Positions 24,529 through 37,467 of a DNA stretch of 46,900 bases are shown one piece after another. The notes under the pieces are model-generated. The model had not been told where the DNA came from and did not search any database. It was given only the letters and a program-made list of their open reading frames with translations. The stretch is from Chloroflexota bacterium. GTDB lineage: Bacteria > Chloroflexota > Dehalococcoidia > Lucifugimonadales > Australimonadaceae. Within the stretch, counting starts at the first letter, position 1. Each line of letters starts with the position of its first letter. The stretch is taken from positions 1-46,900 of the forward strand of contig JADFQE010000005.1 in the NCBI GenBank assembly GCA_022561985.1. Reading direction: 5' to 3'. The position numbers were made by a program, and so were the translations under genes.

Positions 24529-25590
24529 CTAGATGGTCGCGCCGTACTCCGCGGCCATGGCCTTGATCTCCGGCTCGTCCAGCAGCGTCGAGCGTCCGTT
24601 CACCCAGAAGGGCACGCCGTCGAGCTCGATCGTCTGGTCCGAGACGTACGCCGAGAGCGCCGCCGGCACCCGGCCCACATGGAAGTGCATCGTGTCCTGG
24701 TTGGACTGCTGCCCGCCGCGCCGAACGGCCTTGGGGTGCATGCCCCCGTGCCAGGAGTCCACCACGTAGGCGCGGTCTTTGCCGTAGCGCTCGGCGTTGG
24801 CGTCGAGGAGCGCAACGAGCTGCTCGCGCGTCCACACGGTGTTGCCGGTGGCGTCGTCCCGCGCTCCGGGCCGGGCCCCCTCCTCGCGCCAGGCGATGTC
24901 CGTCACGACGGAGTCGGCGACCGTGAGCATCATGGGGTTGGCGAAGCGCTCCTTGTCGGCGAAGCCGGGGTGGTCGAAGGCGATCACGCCGTTCGCATCG
25001 GCGGAGCCCACGGGCGAGTAGACCTCGCCGGGGAAGACGCGCTCCGTCCGGCCGGTGTCCGCGTCCTGGGCGAAGAAGGCGTCGGCGACCTCGCTGCCGG
25101 AGGCGACGCGCCCACGCATGTCGGTGCCGTGGGGGCTCGTGATGGACCATGCGGACGCCGCAGCGGTGACCCGCTCGACCCGCTCGGCGAGCGCGATCAC
25201 CAGGCGCCAGTCGAAGGTCGCGTGCTCGGTGGCGATCGCGTCCGCGGCGCGCGCCCGGTTGTTGACGCGCACGAGGTCCGTCCGGTCGTGGGCTCGCAGG
25301 TGCTCGAGCAGCACGACGCGGTTCAGGTTCGCGTTCAAGACGAGCTTGTCGGCCGCGGTCACCGCGCTCCCGACGACCGCAGGCAGCTCCTTGATGCCGG
25401 TGAGCGGCTCGATCCACAGCGAGTAGGCGGTGCCGCCCCCCGCCACGATGGACTCCTCCATCAGCGCGACGAGATCGGCGTCCACGCCGCCCCGCTCGTT
25501 CAGCAGCAGGATGGCCTCGCCCTTGGCGACGCCCACGCAGTTGCGGATGAGGTTCTCGACGCCGTCGCGGACCGGTTGCGCTAACGCCAT
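24529..25590 (-). CDS. M29 aminopeptidase-fold metalloprotein (2,5-dihydroxypyridine dioxygenase NicX-like)
   Basis: 353 residues. ERVFPGEVYSPVGSADANG (about 185-203) corresponds to the metal segment FP-GEV-TAP of M29 peptidases. SWHGGMHPK (about 270) and DTMHFHVG (about 285) supply the later ligands. The M29 fold includes leucine aminopeptidases and the iron dioxygenase NicX, which opens 2,5-dihydroxypyridine in nicotinate breakdown. The SW-H and HFH histidines would suit the NicX type, but this cannot be decided by eye. An AAGGAGG stands seven bases before the ATG at 25590; the upstream ATG at 25620 is not needed. It is divergent from the alpha/beta hydrolase at 25765, suggesting one catabolic unit. 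Confidence 0.68.
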   Translation of the reverse strand: MALAQPVRDGVENLIRNCVGVAKGEAILLLNERGGVDADLVALMEESIVAGGGTAYSLWIEPLTGIKELPAVVGSAVTAADKLVLNANLNRVVLLEHLRAHDRTDLVRVNNRARAADAIATEHATFDWRLVIALAERVERVTAAASAWSITSPHGTDMRGRVASGSEVADAFFAQDADTGRTERVFPGEVYSPVGSADANGVIAFDHPGFADKERFANPMMLTVADSVVTDIAWREEGARPGARDDATGNTVWTREQLVALLDANAERYGKDRAYVVDSWHGGMHPKAVRRGGQQSNQDTMHFHVGRVPAALSAYVSDQTIELDGVPFWVNGRSTLLDEPEIKAMAAEYGATI

Positions 25591-25690
25591 CTCTCGCCTC
25601 CTTGCCACTCTCCCGGCCACTCCCGGCTATCGCGGACCGGCTGCCCGCCGGGCGGTCCCGTGCAGCGGCCCAATCCTACTCCACCTCCGG

Positions 25691-25746
25691 GGGCGCTATC
25701 TCGCTGGGCGCTATCTCCCAGGGGCGCTCTCAGACAGGGGCGTCTC
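25691..25746. repeat. Four phased short repeats upstream of the alpha/beta hydrolase
   Basis: GGGCGCTATCTC occurs at 25691 and 25706, then GGGCGCTCTC at 25722 and GGGCGTCTC at 25738, spaced 15, 16 and 16 bases. The array ends ten bases before a TATGAT box at 25756-25761. Phased repeats of this kind are typical of multi-site operators, though slippage of GC-rich DNA could also make them. Confidence 0.55.
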
Positions 25747-25755
25747 CCGCCGGGC

Positions 25756-25761
25756 TATGAT
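25756..25761 (+). promoter_or_regulatory. -10 box (TATGAT) of a probably leaderless gene
   Basis: TATGAT ends only three bases before the ATG at 25765 and six before the next in-frame codon, GTG at 25768. Transcription would therefore start at or beside the coding start. No ribosome site is present. Confidence 0.45.
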
Positions 25762-25764
25762 GCG

Positions 25765-26505
25765 ATGGTGGTTGCTTCAGACGACGCGCGGGACGACCGG
25801 CCGCTGTGGGAGCGTGCGTCCATCGAGCTCCTCGGCGCTGTCGAGGGGCCTCCTCCGGACGGCGGTGCCGGGGCGGGCGGGGGCACGCCCGTGCGGCTCG
25901 ATACCTCGCGCGGCCCCATCGACTGCCTGCTGCACCGAGCGCCCGCTGGCGGCGAGACCGCCGTGCTCTTCGCACCGGGCGCGCGCGGCGGCTTCGAGGG
26001 CCCGGCCGACGGCCTCTACGCGGACGTGGCGGCCGAGCTCGCGGGACGCGGGATCACCTCGCTGCGCCTGGACTACCGGGACGCGGGCAACCTCGACGGA
26101 TCGACCCTCGACGTGCTCGCCGGCGTCTGGTACCTCGCGAGCATCGGCCGCCCGCGCACGGCGCTCGTCGGCCACTCCTTCGGCGGCGGCGTGGTCATCT
26201 CGACGGCGCGCTACTCGTCGCACGTGCGCGCGGTCGCCGCGCTGGCGAGCCAGACCCTGGGCGCCGAGGACGTGGTGCTGCTGCGCCCACGCCCGCTGCT
26301 CGTCGTCCACGGGGAAGCGGACGCCATCTTGCCCGTCGCGAACGCCGCGCTCATCTACGGCTGGGGTTTCGAGCCCAAGCGTCTCGTGACCTACGCCGGC
26401 GCCGGGCACGGCCTGCGCGAGTGCCGCGCCGAGCTCCGCACGCTGCTGCTCGACTGGCTCACGGCCAGCCTGGATGAGGAGCGTGCAGAGCCGGGCGCGA
26501 GCTAG
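25765..26505 (+). CDS. Alpha/beta hydrolase (dienelactone-hydrolase/esterase-like)
   Basis: 246 residues. The nucleophile elbow is GHSFGGG (about 135-141, Ser 137), the acid lies in HGEADAILPV (about 180-189), and the His is in GAGHGLRE (about 214). The strand LFAPGARGGF gives the oxyanion region. Class: serine esterase, lipase or peptidase-like, soluble; substrate unknown. There is no ribosome site, and a TATGAT box lies immediately upstream, so the message may be leaderless, starting at ATG 25765 or GTG 25768. Its stop TAG and the stop of the convergent gene share the palindrome CTAG (26502-26505), a four-base overlap. Confidence 0.75.
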   Translation: MVVASDDARDDRPLWERASIELLGAVEGPPPDGGAGAGGGTPVRLDTSRGPIDCLLHRAPAGGETAVLFAPGARGGFEGPADGLYADVAAELAGRGITSLRLDYRDAGNLDGSTLDVLAGVWYLASIGRPRTALVGHSFGGGVVISTARYSSHVRAVAALASQTLGAEDVVLLRPRPLLVVHGEADAILPVANAALIYGWGFEPKRLVTYAGAGHGLRECRAELRTLLLDWLTASLDEERAEPGAS

Positions 26506-27275
26506 ACGGCCACTGCGGTGGCGGCCACGCCCGCACCCAGGTGCTTGGCGTAGAAGGGCCAGATCTTCTCCCACGCGTCCGCGGCCTGCTCCGGCCGGTG
26601 GGACTTCGCCTCCCAGCGGAAGAAGGCATGGCCGGCGCCATCGTAGCGGTGGAACTCGTAGGTCTTGCCATGCTTCTTGAGCTCGGCCTCGATCTTGTCG
26701 ACCTGGTCCGGGTCGGGGTTGCCGTCGTCGTTGCCGAAGATGCCAAGGACCGGGCAGTTGACGTCGGCGAGCATGTCGAAGACAGGCACGGGCTGGTTCG
26801 GGGTGAGGCGGTCCGGCGCCGGGATGACGTTGCCGCTCCAACACGGCACCGCGGCGTCCAGCGAGGGGATCTTCGCGCTCACCATGAGCGTGACGCGCCC
26901 GCCCGAGCAGAAGCCGATCACGCCGACCTTGCCGGTGCTCGGCGTGGAGGTGCGCAGGTAGTTGAGCGCACCCTCGATGTCGCCGACGACGAGCGCGTCG
27001 ACCTGCCCGCCCGACTCGCGGATGCGGTCCGCGTTCTCCGTGGGCGTGCCGGGGCCCATGCGGTGGTGGAGGTTGGGGCAGATCGCGGCGTAGCCGTGGT
27101 GGGCGAAGCGCCGCGTGATCTCCTTGGACCACTCGTCCCAGCCGGGCATGTGGTGGGCCACGATGACCCCTGGGAACGGGCCATCCCCCGTCGGGCGCGC
27201 CAGATACGCGTCGATCCGGTCGCCGTTCGCACCCGTCACCTGGACCGTCTCGGCAATCATGCCTTCGTACGCCAT
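26502..27275 (-). CDS. Dienelactone hydrolase family protein
   Basis: 257 residues. The nucleophile is Cys in GFCSGGR (about 123-129), with Asp in FGNDDGNPDP and His in GAGHAFF, the Cys-Asp-His triad of dienelactone hydrolase (ClcD type). This enzyme class opens dienelactones formed in (chloro)catechol breakdown, although many relatives act as general carboxylesterases. HHMPGWDEW near residue 41 is the usual family N-terminal segment. GGAGGG stands just upstream of the ATG at 27275. It ends in the shared CTAG with the alpha/beta hydrolase, so the two messages converge without any spacer. Confidence 0.88.
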   Translation of the reverse strand: MAYEGMIAETVQVTGANGDRIDAYLARPTGDGPFPGVIVAHHMPGWDEWSKEITRRFAHHGYAAICPNLHHRMGPGTPTENADRIRESGGQVDALVVGDIEGALNYLRTSTPSTGKVGVIGFCSGGRVTLMVSAKIPSLDAAVPCWSGNVIPAPDRLTPNQPVPVFDMLADVNCPVLGIFGNDDGNPDPDQVDKIEAELKKHGKTYEFHRYDGAGHAFFRWEAKSHRPEQAADAWEKIWPFYAKHLGAGVAATAVAV

Positions 27276-27357
27276 GTCTCCCTCCGCGAGTATCAGTGCT
27301 TCGCGCGCATGATACCCGCTCGGGCGGCCACGGTGCGGGCAGCAGGCCGGGCGCCGG

Positions 27358-27813
27358 CTAGATCGCTCCGCCGGCGACCTGCTCGATGAGCACCCAGCCG
27401 ATCACGGTGCCTGCCACATACGCGGCGTGGTGGGTCCAGTCGAAGAGGTTGTACTTGATGCCCCAGGTCCAGGGCCAGGGCGCGATGCCGGTGATCTTGA
27501 GCATGAGGATCGCCGTGACCCACACGACCCCGAAAAAAGCGGCGGCCGCGGCGGCGAGCGGAAGCTCCGCCTTGGCGATGAGCGCCCACCACGCGAGCCC
27601 CCACACGGAGCCGTAGGCCCAGTGCGCCCATACCGATATGACCATCAGGTTCCGGCCCTCGATCTTGAGACCGACGAGCTTGAGCGGCCAGACGGCCGCG
27701 ACGCCCGGCGCCGGGCTCTCCGGGCGCCCTGTCCAGTGCATCTCGGACCCGCTCGAGAGCGTCATGGCGACGGTGCCAAGCATGGCCGCAATGATGGCTG
27801 CTAACAGTTCCAC
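27358..27813 (-). CDS. Small polytopic membrane protein of unknown function
   Basis: 151 residues, mostly hydrophobic, with about four membrane spans (ELLAAIIAAMLGTVAMTL first, AAYVAGTVIGWVLIEQVAGG last). Aromatic-rich loops (WPWTWG, WAHWAYG) and His residues near the membrane are visible. I recognise no enzyme motif; it resembles uncharacterised DUF6789/YagU-type proteins in layout. The start is GTG at 27813, preceded by GGGAGGT, a strong ribosome site that decides this start. It lies between the dienelactone-hydrolase gene and an amidohydrolase on the same strand, with gaps of 82 bases on either side. Confidence 0.6.
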   Translation of the reverse strand: MELLAAIIAAMLGTVAMTLSSGSEMHWTGRPESPAPGVAAVWPLKLVGLKIEGRNLMVISVWAHWAYGSVWGLAWWALIAKAELPLAAAAAAFFGVVWVTAILMLKITGIAPWPWTWGIKYNLFDWTHHAAYVAGTVIGWVLIEQVAGGAI

Positions 27814-27895
27814 GATGGACCTCCCACACCTGTGATCTCGTTGTTGTTCGCTCTCTAGGATGCAGGTGGGCCGTCCGCGTGACAGCGGGCGGCGC

Positions 27896-28897
27896 CTACG
27901 CCGGCGCCTTGAACCGCGTGAAGACGTCCCGAGCGTTGCCTTCGTATATCCGCTGGGTGTCGTCGCTGCCCAGGAAGTCGATGCCGTCGATCAGCGGCTT
28001 CAGGTCGTCGTACCAGCGGCCCGTCCGCGGGTCGGTCTTGGCGCCGGCGCCCGGCCGCTCGGTCCCGAACATGCAGCGGTCGGTGCCGACGACCTTGAAC
28101 AGCAATTCCAGCGACTCGATGTTGTAGAGGCCGGTGTCGAAATAGAGCTTCCGCAGCCGGTCGTCGAAGTTCTCGGTGTCGTTCTCGCCGCGGAGCTGCG
28201 AGCGCCAGCGCCCGACCTGGTAGGGGATGGACGCGCCGCCGTGGCTGATGATGAGCTTGAGGTTGGGGAAGTCCTCGAAGACCGTCGAGTCGACCAGCGA
28301 GAGGATGGCGATGCTCTCCTCGGTGATGAAGTGGTTGTGGAACGACTCCCGCGGGTTCTTGCAGGCGGCCCCGTGCACGAGGGCCGGTATGTCCATCTCC
28401 ACCATCTTCTCGTAGAGCGGATACCAGTACTCGTCGCCCATGCCCGGCGTCGCGTAGTCGCCCTCGCCGGGGTCGGGGTTGATCATGATGCCGATGAACC
28501 CCATGTCGTTGATGACGCGGTCGATCTCCTCGAAGGTGTTGGCCGGGCCCACGCCAGAGCACTGGGGCAGGCCGGCGACGCCGAAGAACATCTCCGGCTC
28601 GTTCAGGCAGGCGGCGTGGATGGCGTCGTTCACGGCCTCGGCGTACCAGTGCACGATCTTCTCCGGCTTCTCGGAGTGCATCATGGTGTAGGGGCGCGGC
28701 GAGAGGAACGCCACGTCGGTCCCCACCTCGGCCAGCAGCTCGGAGTGCTTCTTCCCATGGTTGCGGGCCGCCGCCACCGCCGCCTGGTCCACGCCGTGGT
28801 GTCCCTTGCCGTGGAAGCCGCGGCTGTTCAACAGCCCCGATTGGTAGGTGCCGAGCCGCTGCCCGGCCACCACGTGGTTGTGCACGTCGATAATCAT
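27896..28897 (-). CDS. Amidohydrolase (ACMSD/LigJ-like Amidohydro_2), short subtype
   Basis: 333 residues, a paralogue of the gene at 3339-4388. The first metal motif is DVHNH (residues 4-8, HxH). SPRPYTMMHSEKP follows near residue 72, NPDPGEGDYATPGMGD near 145, LIISHGG near 215, and a GTERPGAG loop near 270. These are shared with the other copy, and family relatives are hydratases and decarboxylases of ring-cleavage products. The start at 28897 is set by AGGAGA ten bases upstream; a longer frame to 28966 would run into the palindromic element. The C-terminal DVFTRFKAP matches the KVFALYK end of its paralogue. It is divergent from gltB across copy 2 of the element. Confidence 0.82.
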   Translation of the reverse strand: MIIDVHNHVVAGQRLGTYQSGLLNSRGFHGKGHHGVDQAAVAAARNHGKKHSELLAEVGTDVAFLSPRPYTMMHSEKPEKIVHWYAEAVNDAIHAACLNEPEMFFGVAGLPQCSGVGPANTFEEIDRVINDMGFIGIMINPDPGEGDYATPGMGDEYWYPLYEKMVEMDIPALVHGAACKNPRESFHNHFITEESIAILSLVDSTVFEDFPNLKLIISHGGASIPYQVGRWRSQLRGENDTENFDDRLRKLYFDTGLYNIESLELLFKVVGTDRCMFGTERPGAGAKTDPRTGRWYDDLKPLIDGIDFLGSDDTQRIYEGNARDVFTRFKAPA

Positions 28898-28963
28898 GAA
28901 GGCATCTCTCCTATTCCTATTTGCTCGATGGCGCCGGGATGGTAGCCCGCCGGAGCCCGTCGC

Positions 28964-29114
28964 CACAAGGGCACAGCCCTTGACCCACCCGCCAGCGCCG
29001 AGCGGCGCTGGTCCGCAAGCGCTCTCGGGCGCTGGCCGGGGCGCTTTTGGACACCGGCAGCACGCTTTCCACCGACGTCGCTACCTGTTATGGGTCAAGG
29101 GCTATGCCCTTGTG
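28964..29114. repeat. Element of about 151 bp with inverted palindromic ends (copy 2)
   Basis: The left end 28964-28988 is identical over 25 bases to the left end of copy 1. The right end 29090-29114 is its inverse with two changes (23 of 25). A perfect hairpin, CCAGCGCC-GAGC-GGCGCTGG, lies at 28992-29011. It occupies the divergent gap between an amidohydrolase and gltB. Each palindrome is oriented toward the nearer gene. Together with the flanks, it explains most of the 372-bp gap; the remaining 155 bases before gltB show no gene. Confidence 0.65.
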
Positions 29115-29269
29115 GTACTGTCTGTGGGCGGATTCGGCCTGTTCCGGCCATGGGGATCCGCCTTCCCTGGGCTTTTCTGCCAACGGAAGGGCGTCCGGGC
29201 ACCGCTTGCCGGGCGCGGCCGTGCGTTTCCCCGCCGCCGGAGCCTGGTTCCTTGAGGAGTCATCGTTTC

Positions 29270-33830
<4,561 letters not shown>

Positions 33831-33838
<8 letters not shown>

Positions 33839-35294
33839 AGCCACCGGATTCCTGGAATTCGACCGCGAGCCCCCGGAGCGCCGCCCCGTCGCCGAGCGCC
33901 TCAAGGACTGGCGCGAGAACTACGGCGAGTGGCCCGAGGAGAAGGCGCGCGACCAGGGCGCGCGCTGCATGAACTGCGCCCTGCCGTTCTGCCTCAAGGG
34001 CTGCCCGCTCGGCAACCTGATCCCGGACTGGAACGACCTCGTCTACAAGGGCCGCTGGAAGGACGCGCTCGCCGCGCTCCACGCCACCAACAACTTCCCG
34101 GAGTTCACCGGCCGCATCTGCCCGGCGCCATGCGAGGCCTCGTGCGTGCTCTCCATCAACGAAGAGCCGGTGACGATCGAGTCCATCGAGAAGGCCATCG
34201 CCGACCACGGGTTCGCGGAGGGATGGATCACCCCGGAGCCGCCTCAGAAGCGCACGGGCAAGCGCGTGGCGGTCGTGGGCTCGGGGCCCTCCGGCCTGGC
34301 CGCGGCGCAGCAGCTCAACCGCGCCGGGCACCAGGTCACGGTCTTCGAGCGCGACGAGTACATCGGCGGCCTCCTGCGCCTCGGCATCCCCGACTTCAAG
34401 CTCGCCAAGGACGTCGTGCAGCGCCGCGTGGACCTCATGGCGGCCGAGGGCATCGAGTTCCGCACCAGCGCGAACGTCGGGGTGAACGTCCCGGTCGCCG
34501 AGCTGCGCAGCGACTTCGACGCCATCTGCCTCACGGGCGGATCGACGGTCCCACGGCGGCTCAACATCCCCGGCGAGGAGCTCGACGGCGTCCATCCGGC
34601 CATGGACTACCTGACCCAGCAGAACCGCCTGGGCCAGGGAGCCTCGATCCCCGAGGAGGAGCGCATCACCGCGGAGGGCAAGCGCGTCGTCATCTTGGGC
34701 GGCGGCGACACGGGCGCCGACTGCCTCGGCACGGCCCACCGCCAGGGCGCGGAGCTCGTCGTCCAGGGCGAGATCCTGGAGGAGCCGCCGGAGGTGCGCG
34801 CCGCGAACAACCCGTGGCCGCAGTGGCCGCTCATCATGCGCACCACGGCAGCCCACGAGGAGGGCGGCGTCCGCGACTACTCCATCCTCACCAAGCGCTT
34901 CTCCGGCTCCGGCGGCCACGTGGAGCGGCTGCACTGCGTCCGGGTCGAGTGGGGGCCGCCGGATGCGAGCGGCCGCCCCTCGATGACCGAGGTGCCCGGC
35001 AGCGAGTTCGAGATGGAGGCGTCGCTGGTGCTGCTCGCGCTGGGCTTCTTGCACCCGCAGCACGAGGGGATGCTGGATGAGCTCGGCGTGGAGTTCGACG
35101 GCCGCGGCAACGTCAAGACCGACGAGGCGAAGATGACCAGCGTGAGCGGCGTCTTCGCGGCGGGCGACATGGCCCGCGGACAGTCGCTGGTGGTCTGGGC
35201 GATCGCCGAGGGGCGCCAGGCCGCCCACGGCATCGATACGTTCCTGATGGGCGAGAGCACGCTGCCCAGCGTGAAGCTCGCCGGCTGGGCGTAG
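33831..35294 (+). CDS. gltD: Glutamate synthase, small (beta) subunit
   Basis: 487 residues. The N-terminal part has two [4Fe-4S] cysteine sets: C46-x2-C49-x4-C54-x3-C58, and ICPAPCEASC near 97-105. A FAD motif follows (GSGPSGLAAAQQLNRAG, about 145-161), then a NADPH motif (LGGGDTGADCLG) and the final FAD box (GVFAAGDMARGQ). It passes electrons from NADPH to the large subunit. Translation starts at GTG 33831, eight bases inside gltB, with no good ribosome site of its own, so it depends on coupling with gltB. The end at 35294 is followed by a 69-base gap to the bicupin on the same strand. Confidence 0.96.
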
Positions 35295-35363
35295 GCCCGC
35301 CTGTCCCGAACCGCCCCAGAGCATTCAGCGAGCCCCCCCCATCGCAAAGAGAAGGAGCAGGAC

Positions 35364-36512
35364 ATGACGCAAGCACCAAGTGAGCGGCGCAGCAACCTCT
35401 TCTACGACCAGTGGATGGAGTCCATCGGCATCCCCATCCACCGTGGCCACTACCACTCCGACCTGCGGACGCTGGAGCTGGGGTGGTGGGAGGAGCGCGG
35501 GTGCAACGCGGCCTTCCTGCAGATGAAGGGCATGGAGGGCGTGAGCGAGGCCCGGATCGTCGAGATCCCACCCGGCAAGACGCTCCCGCCGCTCAAGATG
35601 GCCATCGGCGAGACGATCTACGTGCTCTCCGGCTCCGGGTTGGCGAGCGTCTGGGCGGGCGAGGGCCCGAAGAACAGCTTCGAGTGGGGCCCGCACGCGA
35701 TGTTCCACGTGCCCCGCTACGCCCACGTGCAGCTCTCCAACGCCCGCGGCGACCAGCCCGCGCGCCTGCTGCACTACAACTACATGCCCATGGCCATGAC
35801 GATCGTCCCCGACCCGGAGTTCTTCTTCAACAACCCCTTCGAGGACCCGAGCCTGCTCTACGGCCAGGGCGACGACCTCTACTCCCAGGCGCGGGCCGTG
35901 CTCGGCGCCGGGGCGAAGGACTCGATGGCGGAGGCCGCGGGCGCCGTCAGGGACGACAGCCTCAAGGCCGCCAACCACGGCGGCGCATGGTGGATCGGCA
36001 ACTTCTTCCCGGACATGGCCCAGTGGGACAAGCTCTCGCCGCACCGCGGCCGGGGAGCGGGGGGCCTCTCCGTCAAGATCCAGTTCCCCGGCTCCGGCAT
36101 GGGCGCGAGCATGTCCGTCTTCGATGCGTCGATGTACAAGAAAGCGCACCTGCACGGCCCCGGCCGGGTCATCGTGATCCCGCGCGGCGAGGGCTACTCG
36201 CTGCTGACGGAGCCGGGCAAGGAGGCAGTCGTCTGCCCCTGGGGCGAGGCCGCGGTCTTCACGCCGCCGGGCGGCTGGTACCACCAGCACTTCAACCTGG
36301 GCACGGAGCCCGCACGGTACCTCAAGTTCGGCCACCTGCCGCAGTTCTCGAGCGCCGGGGACTACCGCGACCAGATCGAGTACGCGAACGAGGACCCGTG
36401 GGTGCGCGAGCACTTCGAGAAGGAGCTCGCAGCCCGCGGCCGCGAGAGCCAGATGCCGGACATCGTCTACTCCGACCCCGACTACCAGTGGGACTACGGA
36501 GACGACAACTAG
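35364..36512 (+). CDS. Bicupin protein (copy 2)
   Basis: 382 residues, paralogous to the gene at 23299-24453. The first barrel (about 55-140) has PPGKTLPPLKMAIGETIYVLSG without HxH. The second has KKAHLHGPG (HxH near 262/264), IPRGEG, and a third histidine in YHQHFN (about 310). It also shares LELGWW near residue 40, FEWGPHAM, LLHYNYMPMAM and the DPDYQWDY ending. An extra ~20-residue insertion near 185 (GAGAKDSMAEAAGA) is absent from copy 1. A metal-dependent ring or side-chain oxygenase is possible; the true reaction is not known. AAGGAG at 35352-35357 is six bases before the ATG. It follows gltD on the same strand but probably has its own control. A hairpin follows. Confidence 0.75.
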   Translation: MTQAPSERRSNLFYDQWMESIGIPIHRGHYHSDLRTLELGWWEERGCNAAFLQMKGMEGVSEARIVEIPPGKTLPPLKMAIGETIYVLSGSGLASVWAGEGPKNSFEWGPHAMFHVPRYAHVQLSNARGDQPARLLHYNYMPMAMTIVPDPEFFFNNPFEDPSLLYGQGDDLYSQARAVLGAGAKDSMAEAAGAVRDDSLKAANHGGAWWIGNFFPDMAQWDKLSPHRGRGAGGLSVKIQFPGSGMGASMSVFDASMYKKAHLHGPGRVIVIPRGEGYSLLTEPGKEAVVCPWGEAAVFTPPGGWYHQHFNLGTEPARYLKFGHLPQFSSAGDYRDQIEYANEDPWVREHFEKELAARGRESQMPDIVYSDPDYQWDYGDDN

Positions 36513-36526
36513 CGGCCCCTCATCCG

Positions 36527-36551
36527 GGGCTGGGCTCAGGAGCCCCAGCCC
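36527..36551. terminator. Bidirectional hairpin terminator
   Basis: An 11-bp stem, GGGCTGGGCTC with its complement carrying one extra C, closes a two-base loop between the convergent genes ending at 36512 and 36536. It overlaps the last codons of the leftward gene. No U-run. Confidence 0.5.
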
Positions 36552-37330
36552 TCGACGGCGCGGGCGAAGTACGTGTCGTCGGCGAAGCGCCGGGGGTCCA
36601 CGGCCCCCCGCAGCCAGCCGACGTCCGCGCGCGTCTGGATCATCTCCCGCAAGCCCTCCCAGGAGAAGCTCGGCGCCGCGCCGGCGCCGTCGCTCAGGGA
36701 CGCCGCGGCCTTGAGCTGCGCGCGCAGGTAGCGCACGAGCAGGTCCGCGTTCGCCGCCGCCCACTCGCGGCGCGTCGCCGTCGAGCTCGCGTAGTGCGTG
36801 TAGAGCCGGTTGATCGAGTCGAGCACCCGGAAGCCGTCCGCCGCCGCGTCGCGGCCGGAGCCGACCATCGCGCCGAAGGCGCGGCCCTCTTTCATCGCGT
36901 CCACGCGCATGTGCGTCGTCCCGACCTCCACGAAGTCGTAGTCCGTGCCCTCCTTGAGCCCCGCCTGGGCCAGCAGCACGCGCAGCGGCGTCACGTAGCC
37001 GCTCTCGGCCGCATCGACCGCCAGGGTCTTGCCGCGTAGGTCCTCGTAGGTCTCGATCTCCGGGCGCACCCAGAGGTCCTGGCCCGCCCTGCCCTCCGCT
37101 GCCATGACGATGACGAGGTCCGCGCCGTTGTCCTCGCACCACCAGACGACGTTGTCGGCGTTCGTGTGCACGAGGTCCCACGTGCCGTCCACCAGCTTGC
37201 TCATCTGGTCCTTGGACGACTGCGTCACGTCCAGCTCGACCTCGATGCCCTCGGCCGCATACAGGCCGAGCTTCGCCGCCGCGGTCTGGGTCGCGCCGCC
37301 GCCGAAGGTACTCACACGAAGCTTGTCCAT
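36536..37330 (-). CDS. NMT1/THI5-like solute-binding-fold protein without signal peptide
   Basis: 264 residues. It begins directly with the first strand of the periplasmic-binding fold (LRVSTFGGGATQTAAAKLGL), followed by YAAEGIEVELDVTQSS and LRGKTLAVDAAESGYVTPLRVLLAQAG, the NMT1/SsuA pattern. There is no signal peptide or lipobox, so it is predicted cytoplasmic unless secreted otherwise; the usual role is uptake of sulfonates, nitrate or pyrimidine precursors, and no permease gene is near. It may be a cytosolic sensor or an enzyme of the THI5 type. GGGGGTGA precedes the ATG. It is divergent from another signal-less binding-fold gene with a shared promoter region. Confidence 0.72.
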   Translation of the reverse strand: MDKLRVSTFGGGATQTAAAKLGLYAAEGIEVELDVTQSSKDQMSKLVDGTWDLVHTNADNVVWWCEDNGADLVIVMAAEGRAGQDLWVRPEIETYEDLRGKTLAVDAAESGYVTPLRVLLAQAGLKEGTDYDFVEVGTTHMRVDAMKEGRAFGAMVGSGRDAAADGFRVLDSINRLYTHYASSTATRREWAAANADLLVRYLRAQLKAAASLSDGAGAAPSFSWEGLREMIQTRADVGWLRGAVDPRRFADDTYFARAVEGWGS

Positions 37331-37378
37331 CGCTCACCCCCGTGGCCCGCCGCTCGTCCCTTGGGAGCAGGCGCGTGG

Positions 37379-37407
37379 TGTGTACTACGCGGCCTCCGGG
37401 CTGTCAA
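37379..37407 (-). promoter_or_regulatory. Promoter for the NMT1-like gene
   Basis: A perfect -35 TTGACA (37402-37407, minus strand) lies 17 bases from TACACA (37379-37384). The -10 is weak. The leader to the ATG at 37330 contains the GGGGGTGA ribosome site. Confidence 0.5.
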
Positions 37408-37430
37408 CAGACCCCGCACGCCGGGCGCGT

Positions 37431-37459
37431 TTGACACCGCCCGTGCGGGGCGCTAGCGT
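37431..37459 (+). promoter_or_regulatory. Promoter for the TAXI-like gene, probably leaderless
   Basis: A perfect -35 TTGACA (37431-37436) is exactly 17 bases from TAGCGT (37454-37459). The ATG at 37468 is nine bases after the -10, so transcription would start within two or three bases of it. The two divergent TTGACA boxes are 23 bases apart and form an inverted pair. Confidence 0.55.
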
Positions 37460-37467
37460 GCCGCCGG

